Of a stretch of 64,000 nt of DNA, positions 11,006 to 22,164 are shown piece by piece. Made by a program: the position numbers and the translations under genes. Source of the stretch: Melitaea cinxia (lineage: Eukaryota; Arthropoda; Insecta; Lepidoptera; Nymphalidae); the NCBI RefSeq assembly GCF_905220565.1, contig NC_059420.1, positions 1,550,001-1,614,000 of the forward strand, given 5' to 3'. Within the stretch, counting starts at the first letter, position 1, and every line of letters begins with the position of its first letter. A model generated the notes under the pieces. It did no database searches. It saw only the letters and a program-made list of their open reading frames with translations, and was not told the origin of the DNA.

Positions 11006-11352
11006 CATCATCATCATCATCATCATTAATTCAGCCTATCGCAGTCCACTGCTGGACATAGGCCTCAAAGTTCGCGCCAAAAATGGCGTGAGCTCATGTG
11101 TTTTGTCCATAGTCACCACGTTGGGCAGGCAGGTTGGTGACCGCAGGGCTGGTTTTGTCGCAGCGAAGACGTTGCTGCCCGTCTTCGGTCTATGTAATTG
11201 AAGCCAGCAGTTGGATCCGGCCATCGGTCGGCCTTTTAAGTTCCAAGGTGGTAGTGGAATTGTGTTATCCTTTAGTCGCCTCTTACGACACCGACGAGAA
11301 GAGAGGGGGTGGCTATATTCTTTAATGTCGTAACCACACAGAGTAACCAGGT
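11006..11352 (-). mobile_element. Family A retroelement, antisense
   Basis: The tail (CATCATCATCATCATTAATT) lies at the left, then the full A body ending in AGCCACAC-like sequence. The probable target duplication is TTTTATAT (10998-11005 and 11353-11360), short but in the right place. Confidence 0.87.
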
Positions 11353-11524
11353 TTTTATATTGACCTCCCATTATTTTATATTATCCTGGTACTCTATAAC
11401 GATTGGTTTTACTTTAAACATTCGAAACGAATAAGCAAAATCATGCAAGAACCACCTGGCGCATCTAGCTAAAATTATATTTTAATATATATAAAAAAAA
11501 AATCTTTGTACATTGCATTCCATT

Positions 11525-11757
11525 AAAAATGGTCACAACAGGAAATATCCTGCTCAAAATCTAATCCGACTGGGGAAGTACCTCGATCTTATCGAGCACA
11601 GCTAAATAACCCCCCTCAAGTAGTCTTGTGTTCCTCTGTGAGTAAGGTAGAGAAGTCCCGGACAGGGTCAAGGGTAGGGTCGGCAACGCACTTGCGATGC
11701 TTCTGTTGTTACAGACATCCATAGGCTACGGTAACCGTGAACCTTTATAGTATAAAA
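11525..11757 (+). mobile_element. Family C repeat, sense, 3'-truncated
   Basis: CACAACAGGAAATATCCTGC through GGCTACGGTAACCGTGAACC. The last 40 bp of the family are missing. Confidence 0.82.
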
Positions 11758-12052
11758 AAGGCTATTTTCATACCAATACTCCAACAAGAAGAGAAATTAA
11801 ACAAGTAAAACCGCATTCTCAGCTACTAAATAACACTTATCAGTAACAATACAAGCACTGACATTGAGAGGTCAATATTATCATGACAATTTTTAACTCT
11901 CTGATTAGCGCGACGTAAGACTTACGACTGTGACCTCAGGAGGTGGCTGAGGTCGGTGTGAAACTATCCGTTTTACTGAAAGACACTTACGGTTGGTTTC
12001 TGTTTTAAAACGATTCGTTTTACGATAGATATTCTAACGAGTAGTGTGTATA

Positions 12053-12515
12053 ATTGTGTTTGCTCGCAAAAGAAAAATAAACCGACTTCAATTACATCAA
12101 CAAGTAATACAACGCAAGTAGACTAAAAAATAGTCAAGTAAATGCGTGTTATCAATGATTACTCAAAATGTAGTCATCAGATCTCGATCAAATTAAAATA
12201 AGACTACACGACAAGCCTCAGTTATCGATTAAAACAAGAATCATCAAAATCGGTATAGCCAGTAAAAAGTTAAACATAATACAATGTAGGTCGACGAAAA
12301 TATAGTCAAGTAAATACGCATTATTAGATAGCTCAGAAAGCACTTATAAGATCTCGATGATATTAAAATGGGACCACACGAGAAGCAAAAGCATTCGAAT
12401 ACAATAAGAATTATCAAAATCGGTACAACTAGTAAAAAGTTACGAGGTACCTAACATACATAAAAAAATACAGTCGAATTGAGAATCCACTCTATTTTCG
12501 AAGTGCGTGAAAGGT
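12053..12515 (+). mobile_element. Family F repeat, sense, diverged
   Basis: GTTTGCTCGCAAAAGAAAAA then ACCGACTTCAATTACATCAA, with two internal AATCGGTA-AGCCAGTAAAAAG modules. The 3' end is degraded around TTGAGAATCCACTC. Confidence 0.8.
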
Positions 12516-12544
12516 ATTCTTATTTATTAACAGTAAATATTCAT

Positions 12545-12790
12545 TCCAGTGTACTGGTGCGCGAAATTACCCAATGCCAACGGTCACTGGTTCGAGTCCC
12601 GTTCGGAGAAAGTCGGGTCACTTCATTTTCTGGTCTAACGGTACTAATAGACCCACCGTGCCTTGGAGAGCACGTAAAACTGTCTGTGATGGTTGTTATC
12701 ATAGACATCGAATAGCGATCCGGTCCTCATAGAGAACATATACAACCCGCAGTGGAGCAGCGTGATGGATTAAGATCCATTGAGAAACAA
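12545..12790 (+). mobile_element. SINE B body with alternative tRNA-like head (head 2)
   Basis: The head GTGTACTGGTGCGCGAAATT with B-box-like GGTTCGAGTCCC differs from the usual B head but resembles the one at 35965. It is followed by the standard B body (CCACCGTGCCTTGGAGAGCA, GCAGTGGAGCAGCGTGATGG). Confidence 0.72.
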
Positions 12791-12931
12791 CAATACAGAC
12801 AGGCTAAATGAATCAATCAGTTTAATATTGAAAATACTATAACACCTAAATTATGTACTAGTTATGTACTCCGCGGTTACACCCGCCTTAATTTTAGGAA
12901 AAAATGTACTAATACTTTATATAATCTATAG

Positions 12932-13181
12932 CAGTGTTTCCCAAAGTGGGCGATAACGCCCCTTGGCCCTGCAGTACTAAAGCGGTATGAGACCTAGAAA
13001 AAAAAATGGTGCCGTTGTGTAAAGGCTTGGAGGGCGATTTGTCATTTAATCTATAAAGACTCTCGACTACAAATTGTGAACATCAACTAATATTCATTAA
13101 AAGATTGCTCAAAGGGGGCACTTTAAAATAATAATTTATTCTCTTAGTGGGCAGTAGGCAAAATAAGTTTGGGAACCCCTG
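12932..13181. mobile_element. hAT-like MITE, 250 bp, with 8-bp target duplication
   Basis: Inverted ends CAGTGTTTCCCAAAG and the complement of CAGGGGTTCCCAAAC, flanked by ATCTATAG (12924-12931) and GTCTATAG (13182-13189), an 8-bp duplication with one mismatch. End motif and duplication length fit the hAT superfamily. It has no coding capacity. Confidence 0.82.
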
Positions 13182-13239
13182 GTCTATAGCCTTAATCGGC
13201 AAATGGACTATCTAAGACAAAGGGAAAACCCTGAGATCA

Positions 13240-13269
13240 GTAAACAAACAAACAAACAAACAAACAAAC
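13240..13269. repeat. (AAAC)n microsatellite
   Basis: Seven AAAC units grown out of the AAACAAACAAAC region normally present near the 3' end of family J. Confidence 0.9.
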
Positions 13270-13604
13270 GAACTCTTCATCTTAATAATATTAATACAGA
13301 TACATTTTTTTAGATTCACAAAGCGAGGTGAAAGTATGGAAACATATTGCGGTATTATTATTTTTTTTTACTTCGTCTACCTGTTGTTTTTTTGTTACGA
13401 GACTAGGCAACGGCAATAGCGGCCTTACGTCTTGCTATTGTCAATATTATTAAAAGGTGTGTATCACTATTATACTTTGTGTTTGAATTTGCAGAGATAT
13501 ACGGATTTAGTTTTCAATTTTTCAATGACTTTAAATATTTATACGTTAAACAAAAAAAAAAAAAAAAAATAGAAATTAAGAAAATAGAAATTTAAGTTTT
13601 TTTT

Positions 13605-13770
13605 TTTATAATTATTTAAAAACGGGATACTTACCATGATTTTTATTTTCATTTTGCATGAGACTGCGTTTTATGAGCAAGACATTCGTGGATAATGTCG
13701 AAATATCAAGCTCCGCAAAATGAAAAAAAAAAAAAAAATGTAAAAAATATCCCGTTTTTAAATAATTCTA
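13605..13770. mobile_element. Family K hairpin element
   Basis: TTATTTAAAAACGGGATACT near 13610 and its complement (ATATCCCGTTTTTAAATAAT) near 13748 bracket about 120 bp. The interior contains CGAAATATCAAGCTCCGCAA. A relative with the same GGAAACGGGATATTTACTAT and GGAGCTCGATATTTCGACAT motifs lies at 30640-30935. Confidence 0.6.
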
Positions 13771-13983
13771 GTAGTAAAAAGAATAATGTTAATTTAAACA
13801 CTTTTTTTATATATTATATCAAATAAAACAAAACTGATCTATTCTAAGATTGTTTTAAAAATAAATTGTACCTCTTTAAAGAATAACATTAATTAATTTA
13901 ACCAAAAACGTTTAGTGTGCAATGACCTTGAATGAATGAATTGATGATAATATATCTGGCAGCTTACAAAATTTTAATTCGAA

Positions 13984-14475
13984 GTAAAAAAAGCGAAAAA
14001 TGACGTAATATATACGGAGTGAGTATAATTCAAAAATAGATCCTAATTTTATTACATTACACGTATTAAAATAACAATTTCGTTTAGTCTCATCAAGTGT
14101 TACGTGTCTATTCAAAATTAAAAAAAAAAAAAAAATACGATTACGTCAAAATGAAACGGTATCGTATGATTTTGATCGGAGGGCAGATGATACTCGAGCG
14201 AGTCCGTAGTAACCAATTCAATAAAAAAAAAAAAAACGAAAATACCACATAATATATACGTTAAGGTAATAAAAAATAGTTCCTAATATTACATTTACGT
14301 TAAAAAGCCACCCTTTGCCTTTTTCCAAATTCAAAAAAATAATTCGTACACGAATACTGTTCCAAATTCATAAAAATAAAAAAAATAAATGAAGAATACG
14401 TCAAAGTCAAACCGTTTCGTATTCCGAATGATTTTGATCGGAGCGCGGGCAGACGACACTCGAGCGAGTCTATAG
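13984..14475. repeat. Diverged tandem duplication, unit about 250 bp
   Basis: Two successive units share TAATATATACG, TAGATCCTAAT or TAGTTCCTAAT, then CGTCAAAATGAAACGGT-TCGTAT, GATTTTGATCGGAG, GCAGA-GA-ACTCGAGCGAGTC. Unit 1 is about 13984-14215 and unit 2 about 14234-14475. Long A-runs interrupt both. This lies next to a GC-rich spot and is not one of the dispersed families, so a promoter-proximal role is possible but unproven. Confidence 0.6.
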
Positions 14476-14499
14476 TCTATACGTCTATAGTCTTTACTT

Positions 14500-14640
14500 A
14501 TGTACAGGGCGGCCGGTTTATCTTGAGCCGTGTAACGTCGCCCGCGCGAGGCGAGCGGGGGGAGGGGGCGGGGCGGGGGAGGTCGAGTGCGCTGGAAGGT
14601 ATGTAGCGATAGATAGGTAGGTGCTCGGGGTGGGCGCGTA
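14500..14640. promoter_or_regulatory. GC-rich, CpG-rich spot
   Basis: A short island of very high GC (CGCCCGCGCGAGGCGAGCGG and G-rich boxes GGGGGCGGGGCGGGG) in otherwise AT-rich, repeat-poor DNA. On the minus strand a CTTCCAG acceptor-like site near 14597 is followed by an open frame, but nothing recognisable is encoded. A promoter or first exon of the minus-strand gene is possible. Confidence 0.35.
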
Positions 14641-15329
14641 CTGTCGCTCTCACAAGTTGAAACTTTAATTTTAAAATTTTTGTTAATTTAGAAATTATAT
14701 AGTTGGTGTCAATTACTTTGAAAAGTATTTATTATAATGTTAAAATATATAGTTATGTTTACGGGGCCAACCTCAGTTGTCGTTTGTAACTCCTGATAAT
14801 TTGGCGAGGTTGCAAATGTTGACAGAACCTAAGAGTGTACTAGCACTACATCAAACAAACAAACACAGACCTAAAACAAACTTGTCCACTATAAAATGTC
14901 AATATCGATGTATTATTATTATTATTATTTAACACTTTATTACAAACATAAGGAAATATAATGTAACTTCTAACTAACTCACTAAGTGATCTCTTACAGA
15001 GAACCTCCAAAAAAGAGAAAATTTTGTTAAAATAGACAAAGTACAAAAATTAATTATTTAAACTACATATTATAAAAAGTATTCTTAAATAAAGTAAATT
15101 AAATTAAAATAACTACCATACATGTTATATTTATTAAAAATATATATTTTTGTTTAAATCAATAAATAAAACAAAGTTACAACTACTACATAATTTATTT
15201 ATTGATAAAAGTAGCTCGAAAAGTGCACAATTAAAAACCATTTTACAGAAAACTGTTTAAAGTCTAATCGCTAATCTAATAATTATAAAACATCCAACGA
15301 TGACGTCCAAAACTTTAAGTAATTCATCT

Positions 15330-15645
15330 ATACAAATAATTAAAATCGAAGTGTCTGTCTTACTAAATGCATAAAGATGTATACAATGACATACCAAAAG
15401 AACATTTTTTACAATTTTTGTGTGTCTGTAAGTTTGTTCCGGCTAATCTCTGAAACAACTGGACCGATTATCACGGGACTTTCGCTGGCAGATAGCTGAT
15501 GTAATAAGCCTATATTACCTTAAGTTACTTTTATTTTAGAATTTATCATTTATTTTATTTTTATTTTTTGTATAATTCTGCCAACTAAAAAATAACTTTT
15601 TTGTTAAATTTCACGCGGACGAAGTCGCGGGCACAGCTAGTTTAT
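15330..15645 (+). mobile_element. Family L (CTAG-type, Helitron-like) element
   Basis: Contains TTACTAAATGCATAAAGATG, GTTCCGGCTAATCTCTGAAA and ends GAAGTCGCGGGCACAGCTAG. Relatives are at 28225-28445 (sense) and 37725-37975 (antisense). The CTAG end is Helitron-like. Confidence 0.65.
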
Positions 15646-18525
15646 TCATATTTTTCAATTATGGAAGGGTTTAAGATCGGACTAATACAACATAGTATTA
15701 CAAATTCTTTATAGTATTACAAAATCAATTTCTCTCTTGATTTTCATGTGGTAGTAACAGAAAAAATTGGTACAAGACAAAAATAATTAATGTAAAAAAT
15801 AAATAATTAATGTATTGCTTATTTACTTATTTTATTTATGTATTAGTCTTTGTTTGTGTGTTTTGTGTGAAAAATATCTGATTAAATATTTTAGAAGATT
15901 ATGAGATGTAAAATGTTACAAATAGCCACGGAGCAAAAAAAAATAACAATTAAACTCGACTTTACGATATCGTAAGTGAAACCAAAACTAATGTACAAAA
16001 TTCAAGCGCACTTCCGCCTCACCACCTCCGCCCCCGCGCACCACCTTCACCAATTACACCGCAATCATTAAAAGATTATCATTTATAATTCACAATTATC
16101 GAAGATATCATGTAACATATAAACTACGGTCAAATTATGGAAAACGTCGAGTCGCCAACGTCACCGAAATGACAGGAATACTTAAATGGTAAATACAGTA
16201 AATCTTCTCGAAATGGAAAAGACAAATTAAGAATACCCTCATGTTTGTGTACTTAAAAAAAGTGTTACTTGAACAAAAATAAAAATCTATACGAAAAAAG
16301 AAGCATGTGGGCATATGGCAGGGGTGGGAAAATTAGTGGGTAAATCTACCAAAAAAAAAAAAAAAAAAATTACCCCACTGCATCCAAACCAAAAAGTTAG
16401 TGTATGGTACAGTCTACAGTTGAGTGTGAGACGACATATTAGGAGGGAAGGTCGATCCAACGCTAAGTTTATTAAGATTATTTCGAGTATAAATAGACAG
16501 AATTACAGACGTCATCCGCATCAGGCAAACAAAAATTTCGTAAGAAATAGCCTACATTAAAGAAGGTTATTGCAAAGACAATCAAATTGCTGAATGTGCG
16601 GTAACCCGTACAGTTACATTTTGTTTTATTTTGATATTAAACTTGACGGATTTTCAGAAGTAAATATTTTTAATTCTCAATATAGCCCATAGCTTCTGTA
16701 ATTTTGTTTTAATTTAAGAGTTTTACTGATGCAAGCAAATCACAGAAAGAAGATGTTTATGAAGACTCATTCTTCCACATCTGATCTTTTTATCCTATAC
16801 ATACACACGAAAATACACGTAGTCGAGAAAAACATTACCCTACAATCGTATAGTCGGGTAACATGCCATAAGAATGCATTATCATTAAATACAACATAAG
16901 TGCACTTTAGGCACTTTTAAAAATAATGCCTAACCCTTTACTGTAATGTATCTTTTTATTATCTTGTATAATTTTGCGGTGCAATTGTATTAATATTTGT
17001 AATTTTAATTCAAGTGAAGTTAAAAATTTGCTAATTTAGCCCAAAAGTTTGTCTGTGTTCAATTAAATTACTGATTTCGGAATTTATTATTCGATCTTTA
17101 TATAATCGTTAGGTAAGATATATATTCAATTAAGCCATAAAATATTAGCATAATTAAAGGATAAATTAAGTATAACAACATAAGAACAAAAACTAGACTT
17201 TTTGAAGTGAAACCTTTTGGCACACCGCACACATTTTTTCGTAGGTAGAAAGTTAGGCTGATCCGTCACGCTCTGGGGTTAAAGGGTCGATCGGGTGAAC
17301 TCGGAACCGCCGTGTATACCCGAGCGAGAAAGCTGCAGACAGCTGCTCTTCGCTGTATTTAGTATCATATTTTATATTAATACGATAAGGTTAAGTTTAT
17401 AGCTTCCCTTTTTAGAAAAAACCTCACAATTGCTCCACATAAATTATATATCATTTTATAGATAATTGTCTGCTTTACAACATAAAGGCATCAAGCATAA
17501 GGTGTCAACAACTTAAAAAATATATTATTGCTTTTAATTTTGGAAATTAATTAATTATTAAAATTATATATGTAACGGCTTTAATTTTGAAACAATGACA
17601 ACATGATTGATGGTCAGTAAATTTTTTGTTCAATTTCAAATCAAATACTGTATAAATACTTTTTTGTAATTTTATTATTTGATAGTTACAATACTTATTT
17701 AGTGCGAATTGTTCACACGGTATACATGGTATACTAGTATTCAATTGATACGAATAATTGTCATTATTAATTTAATAGTTATTATTGGTACATGACAATA
17801 TTTATTTTAACAATTATTTGGTTTAAATTGTGAGGTTAGTGCATGTAGTGGTTTTTCGTGCTAATATGATATAATAATGAATAATGAAGTTTTCACTTCT
17901 GCAGTGCGGTCTAAAGCACACACTCTATTTTTTCTTTTAATAAACAACGTCACAGCAAAGATCACAGGTCATGTTAGCATAACTTAACCATTCACATAAT
18001 CGGTAACGCATATACGAAAAAGAACAATCAACATTCATTTTGCATCGCATTGACAAAATCCTTTTTAACAGATTAACAAAGAAGAGAAAGAAGATTCTCA
18101 TTTCGTATTTTTTGCCATTAATAACTGTAGTCTCGTGACGCCATTTTTCCTTAAATAGATAACATTTAAAACTCATTAACTGCTATTTTAGGAGAATCAA
18201 GTATACACGAAACTGCTAATACAAACGAAACCATAAAAAATATCTAATAATTTTATTTTACGAACATTTTCTGAAGCAATTTTTTTTTGCGATTCGCGGT
18301 CGTTATGTACAACTCAACCCAATATCACACTGGCTACATGCAAAACTGAACAAATGTAAGAAAAGGAAATTAAAAAAAAAAAAAAAACATCACCTCATAT
18401 TAGCTCAACTCAACTATACAACACTGGCGACACAATTACCAAAAAAAAAAAAAAAACTCCTAATTAGTCAACATCGGCGCGACTGTACCGACGCTTCACA
18501 AAATATATACCTACAAAGCATTCAC
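15646..18525. other. Repeat-poor stretch, no coding exon recognised
   Basis: Nearly 3 kb without any of the dispersed families that fill the rest of the window. It is AT-rich, with a GC-richer patch at 17250-17345 (CGCTCTGGGGTTAAAGGGTC, CCGCCGTGTATACCCGAGCG). I infer intronic or regulatory sequence under constraint, since insertions seem excluded. Confidence 0.45.
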
Positions 18526-18529
18526 CTAC

Positions 18530-18660
18530 ATTTATTTGTGCACTCACACAGGCACGGTTTTATAGCTCGCGTACACTCGCACTCACACAGCGACGACGCT
18601 GAGGATAATTTTGCGATTTTTACCGCGTCGGCCATCGACGCCATTTTTTTTTCTTAGTAT
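18530..18660 (-). promoter_or_regulatory. Possible minus-strand promoter region
   Basis: Minus strand shows a TATA-like GCTATAAAACC (about 18552-18562) in a GC-richer patch, preceded upstream by ATGGCGTCGATGGCCGACGC. It could be a TATA promoter or, read differently, a short start-codon exon with a weak donor. Nothing links it to a specific transcript. Confidence 0.25.
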
Positions 18661-18767
18661 TCATTATTTATATAAAAATATTATTTTATAATGAATAAAC
18701 TTTCATATATATAATTATTAATTTAAAATTCTGCACTATCACTGTTAGACGTAACATGGTTTCTATC

Positions 18768-18960
18768 TCACTCAGGACTTTTTCAACGGTTGTGGATCCA
18801 AAAAATAAATTGTTTATGATATATTTCTATCCGCAAATATGAATCTATAAATTGTATTCAGTTGATTGAGGCGAAAAAGGTCCTAATGGCTTGTTACACC
18901 TCCTGCTGTTAAGGTTTAATCGTAACTTATTTGCTGGATAAAATCCAAAACCACAAGTAA
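18768..18960. mobile_element. Family H remnant
   Basis: AGGACTTTTTCAACGGTTGTGGAT, GTTGATTGAGGCGAAAAAGG and CTGTTAAGGTTTAATCGTAA match, in order, both sides of the element at 2167-2711 but without the family C insertion. This supports the empty-site structure inferred there. Confidence 0.55.
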
Positions 18961-19074
18961 TTATGAAATTTTATTTCTCAAAAGGTGTTCGACATTTCTA
19001 AGCAATACTACATTGATTAATTCGATCGATTATTTTTTTTAATCATATTTTAGTTTATTTTTTAAACGACATCC

Positions 19075-19410
19075 TAAGAAGGAGGAGGTTCACAATTCGA
19101 TAATATTTTTTTAATGTACCTATGTTACCTCAGAACTTCTGGCTGGGTGGACCGATTTTTTTTAATCGCAAGACGGTGCGTGTCATGTCTTATTTAAATT
19201 TAATTGAGATCTGACAAGTACTTTTCGAGTTGTATCTAATAATGCGTATTTACTTGATTATTCCATCGACCTACGTTGTATTTATACCACATAACTCATC
19301 AGGGGTAAACGGATTTTGATGATTTTAATCGAAAGCTGATATTCGTCTTGTGGTCTCATATACAATGTATTACTGGTCGATGTAATTGAAGACATTTTTT
19401 TTTCGAACAT
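19075..19410 (-). mobile_element. Family F repeat, antisense, diverged
   Basis: AGAAGGAGGAGGTTCACAAT at the left and GATGTAATTGAAGACATTTT at the right, with the ATTGAGATCTGACAAGTACT module between. Confidence 0.78.
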
Positions 19411-19463
19411 GATATTTAAGGAGATTTAATACTGTTTTTACTTTAAGAATCGAAATATCTAAA

Positions 19464-19760
19464 ACTAGCTGACCCGGCGAACTTCGTATCGCCTAACACA
19501 AACTTTATCGTATGGTATTAAAGTTCAAATTGACTTTTAAGTATTATCACAAATCTTTTGTATGGGAGTATAGAAAAGTGTTGTTTTTAGACTTTTTCAG
19601 GAAATTAAATTTTTTTTTTTTTTTTTTAGAATTTTTCTCTCCGTAAGAACCATCCTCGTACTTCAAGGAATATTTTAAAAAAAGAATTAGCGAAATCGGT
19701 CCAACCGTTCTCGAGTTTTGCGCTTAGCAACACATTTTGCGATTCATTTTTATATATAAG
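19464..19760 (+). mobile_element. Family G (CTAG-type) element
   Basis: CTAGCTGACCCGGCGAACTT through TCGAGTTTTGCGCTTAGCAA to TTTTTATATATAAGAT. It is the best-preserved G copy here. Confidence 0.65.
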
Positions 19761-19762
19761 AT

Positions 19763-19925
19763 TAGCTTCTGCCTGCGACTTTATCCGCGTAGACTCATGT
19801 CCTATTGGTCTTAGTTTGATGATATAGTTTCCTCGATAAATGGGATATCTAAAACTGAAAGAATTTCTCAAATCAGACCTGTAGTTTCTGAGATTAGCGC
19901 GTTCAAGCAAACAAACTCTTTAGAT
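19763..19925 (+). mobile_element. Family J remnant
   Basis: CTGCCTGCGACTTTATCCGC to GATTAGCGCGTTCAAGCAAA and AACTCTTTAGATA, following directly on a G copy. Confidence 0.6.
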
Positions 19926-19933
19926 AGTATTTC

Positions 19934-20098
19934 AATCATTGTTGTGTGCCTGTGGTGAGTAAGGTGACCAGAGCTCCTGGGGAGGGCCGGGGAGTAGGGT
20001 CGACAACGAGCTTACGCTGCTTCTGGTGTTGCAGGTGTCTATAAGTTACGGTAACCGCTCACCAACAGGTGAGCCGTCTGTTTGCCGACCTAGTCGTA
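19934..20098 (+). mobile_element. Family C repeat, 5'-truncated
   Basis: GTTGTGTGCCTGTGGTGAGT to TTTGCCGACCTAGTCGTATG. The first third is missing. Confidence 0.8.
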
Positions 20099-20385
20099 TG
20101 AGAAAACAACTATATGGTATGACTATTTTAAAAGAGAGGGAAAGAGTAATTACGTATTACGAGTAGATCACGGAGCTTGCTTGGCTCATGAGTCGGGTAC
20201 GCAATCTAGATCGTGGGAGATCTTGTCCCTGTTTTACGAGATCGAATATCGTACAGCATTCTTATCTCAGGACATTACGCGATTTAAGCCCAAAAAAAGC
20301 CATGTACATTATTTTTACTGTGAATACAATTTTATAATTCTTCTCCTAAACGTTCACAAATTAAAGCGTATTACATATTTCTCAG

Positions 20386-20521
20386 TACTGCGGTCACTAA
20401 CTCGCCTGCCCAGCATGGTGACTATGGGCAAAACACACGAGTTCACGTTATTTTTGGCATAAACTTGTGGAAGCCTATGTCCAGCAGTGGACTGTATAGG
20501 CTGTAATGATGATGAATGATG
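20386..20521 (+). mobile_element. Family A, severely 5'-truncated, with target duplication
   Basis: Only the 3' 136 bp of A (from TACTGCGGTCACTAACTCGC to the GATGATGAATGATG tail). It is flanked by a 13-bp duplication ACATATTTCTCAG (20373-20385 and 20522-20534). 5' truncation with a target duplication is the signature of target-primed reverse transcription. Confidence 0.92.
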
Positions 20522-20574
20522 ACATATTTCTCAGAAGCATCTACATTCCGAAACTATTACATTCACATTAACTG

Positions 20575-20832
20575 CTAGCTTTGGCCCGCGACTTCGCGCG
20601 AATAGTAACTTTGGACTAGCTGGGGACGCTATCAAAAGGAAAAAAAACGATTTTCAAACATTCTCCATTGGGGCTCCGCTTCTATTGGTATTAGCGTGAT
20701 GATATATAATCTACCTCGATAAATGGTGTACCTAACACTGAGAGAATTTTTAAAATCGGACCAGTGGTTTCTGAGATCAGCGCGTTCAAGGAAACAAACA
20801 AACTCTTCAGCTATATAATATTAGTATAGATA
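20575..20832 (+). mobile_element. Family J element
   Basis: CTAGCTTTGGCCCGCGACTT to GAGATCAGCGCGTTCAAGGA and CTCTTCAGCTATATAATATT. Confidence 0.65.
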
Positions 20833-21069
20833 TCAATACAATGACGATTCAATAGTACTTTTAAAGCGTACAGAGCGTACGTTTTGGTTGATCGAGTTAC
20901 ACCGTACGACGATTTAAACAAGATGCTATAACCATTATAACGTCAGTGATCTAACTTTACCAATTTTACCTTTGAAATTGAAGATTCTTTTAAATTGTTT
21001 TAAAATAAGTTATGCTCTAGTGTTACATCTAAGTCTAGCTTGGTGTGTATTATTTTGTTACCTATTTCC

Positions 21070-21325
21070 GTTTCACCTCAAACCTTTAGCTCCGTAAAAC
21101 ATCTACAGGTATCTAAAGGTGTAAAACATCTACAGGTATCTAAAGGTGAAGATACTGTAAATATTTCAATCGAGACTAATTGTAAAAATCTTGTTTTAGA
21201 AGTTATGTTCAGTAGAACATAGAAACACAGATATTTTCTTATTATCTTTTCGACTTCCCTCTCAAACCTTTAGCCCCGTAAAGAACTACAGGTGTCTGAC
21301 GGTACTGTAAAAATTTCTACCAAGA
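21070..21325. repeat. Short tandem and direct repeats beside the GC-rich exon
   Basis: GTAAAACATCTACAGGTATC TAAAGGT occurs twice in tandem near 21095-21148. The surrounding CTCAAACCTTTAGC-CCGTAAA block recurs at about 21080 and 21257, and the second copy runs up to 15 bp from the minus-strand splice donor at 21335-21340. Confidence 0.65.
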
Positions 21326-21340
21326 ATAGAATCAACTAAC

Positions 21341-21729
21341 CTGTCGACGGGCGGCGGCAGCGGCGTTATCATGTGAGGATGTGGAGGCATCGGTGGATGC
21401 GGCGGGTGCGGATGGAAGGGCGAGCCCGGCGGCGCGAACCCGGGCCCCGGGAAGTGCCCCTGCTGGGGCCCCGGGGGGAACCCACCCCCGGAGCCGGGCC
21501 GCGCCGAGGGGCTCCCGAAGGGGCCCGCCGCCGCATACGGGCCCGCGAACCCGGGGCCCGGGCCGGGGGTCGAGGGCGCGGGGGAGGCCGCGAACGCGGG
21601 CCCCGCGGGCGAGCCGGCGGGCGGCGCGAACGCCGGAAAGGGGGGCTCGCTGGACTTCCACGCGGCCGGGACTCCGCCCCCGGCCTCGTCCAGCGCTGGG
21701 ACGCGCCGTTGAAGGCCCACCGACATCTG
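21341..21729 (-). CDS. Coding exon of an unrecognised Pro/Gly/Ala-rich protein
   Basis: About 75-80% GC in a region near 35% GC. The minus-strand frame beginning Met-Ser-Val-Gly-Leu-Gln-Arg-Arg is open throughout and has low-complexity composition rich in Pro, Gly, Ala and Phe, ending with a His/Pro-rich tract (HPHPPHPPMPPHPH) and MITPLPPPVD. The donor is CGACAG|GTTAGT (exon end 21341, phase 2). The acceptor side reads TTTTCCCATCAGCAG|ATG, a tandem NAGNAG acceptor, so the exon starts at 21729 (with an added Gln) or 21726. Other frames are also open because of the GC content; this one is chosen for its fit to both splice sites. Such tracts are typical of disordered regions of transcription or RNA-binding regulators, but I cannot name the gene. 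A plausible upstream exon is at 38792. Confidence 0.68.
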
Positions 21730-22164
21730 CTGATGGGAAAACTAGGTTAAATTTCATAATTCAATTTCAAATCAACGCCACAGTAATATTTTGAAATAAA
21801 ACTCTGAGTGAGACCCATTTTAAGACCAACAGCTATAATCATAAAAATACATTGGTAATTTAAGTAATTTTTTTGAAGACTAAAATGGGAATAGGAGAAG
21901 TGGTGTTTGTGTAATGTTACTTAGGTACTTAGTTATTTTTGTTTATTTCCAATATATATGGTGGAAACTTTGCTGATTTATGAAATGTAACAACACATTG
22001 GTTATTATTGCTTATGTTTATATGTATTAAATACGTTTTGCTACCCAAATAAATAAATTTTCGGGCACTCGCAGGGAAGTGATCATAACGTACACTAAAG
22101 TTAAAATCGAATACAATATAATCATTCATCAAAACAATTATATTATTATTATTTATCTTATTGT

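Larger units (their letters stand above)
12850..13310 (+). mobile_element. Family J (CTAG-type) remnant, split
   Basis: The two halves of a family J element (CTCCGCGGTTACACCCGCC to TATATAATCTATAG, and GGCAAATGGACTATCTAAG to CTTCATCTTAATAATATTAA) are separated by the hAT-like insertion at 12932-13181. Better preserved relatives are at 20575-20832 and 23628-23990. Confidence 0.6.

Noticed and set aside
14520..14600. Minus-strand open frame after a CTTCCAG acceptor-like site
   Set aside because: The translation is plain Pro/Arg sequence running into AT-rich DNA with no donor or homology; kept only as a GC-rich regulatory candidate.
21373..21794. Long plus-strand open frames through the GC-rich block
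   Set aside because: High GC removes stops from all frames. These give Arg/Gly-rich proteins with no splice or start support; only the minus-strand frame fits both a strong donor and an acceptor.
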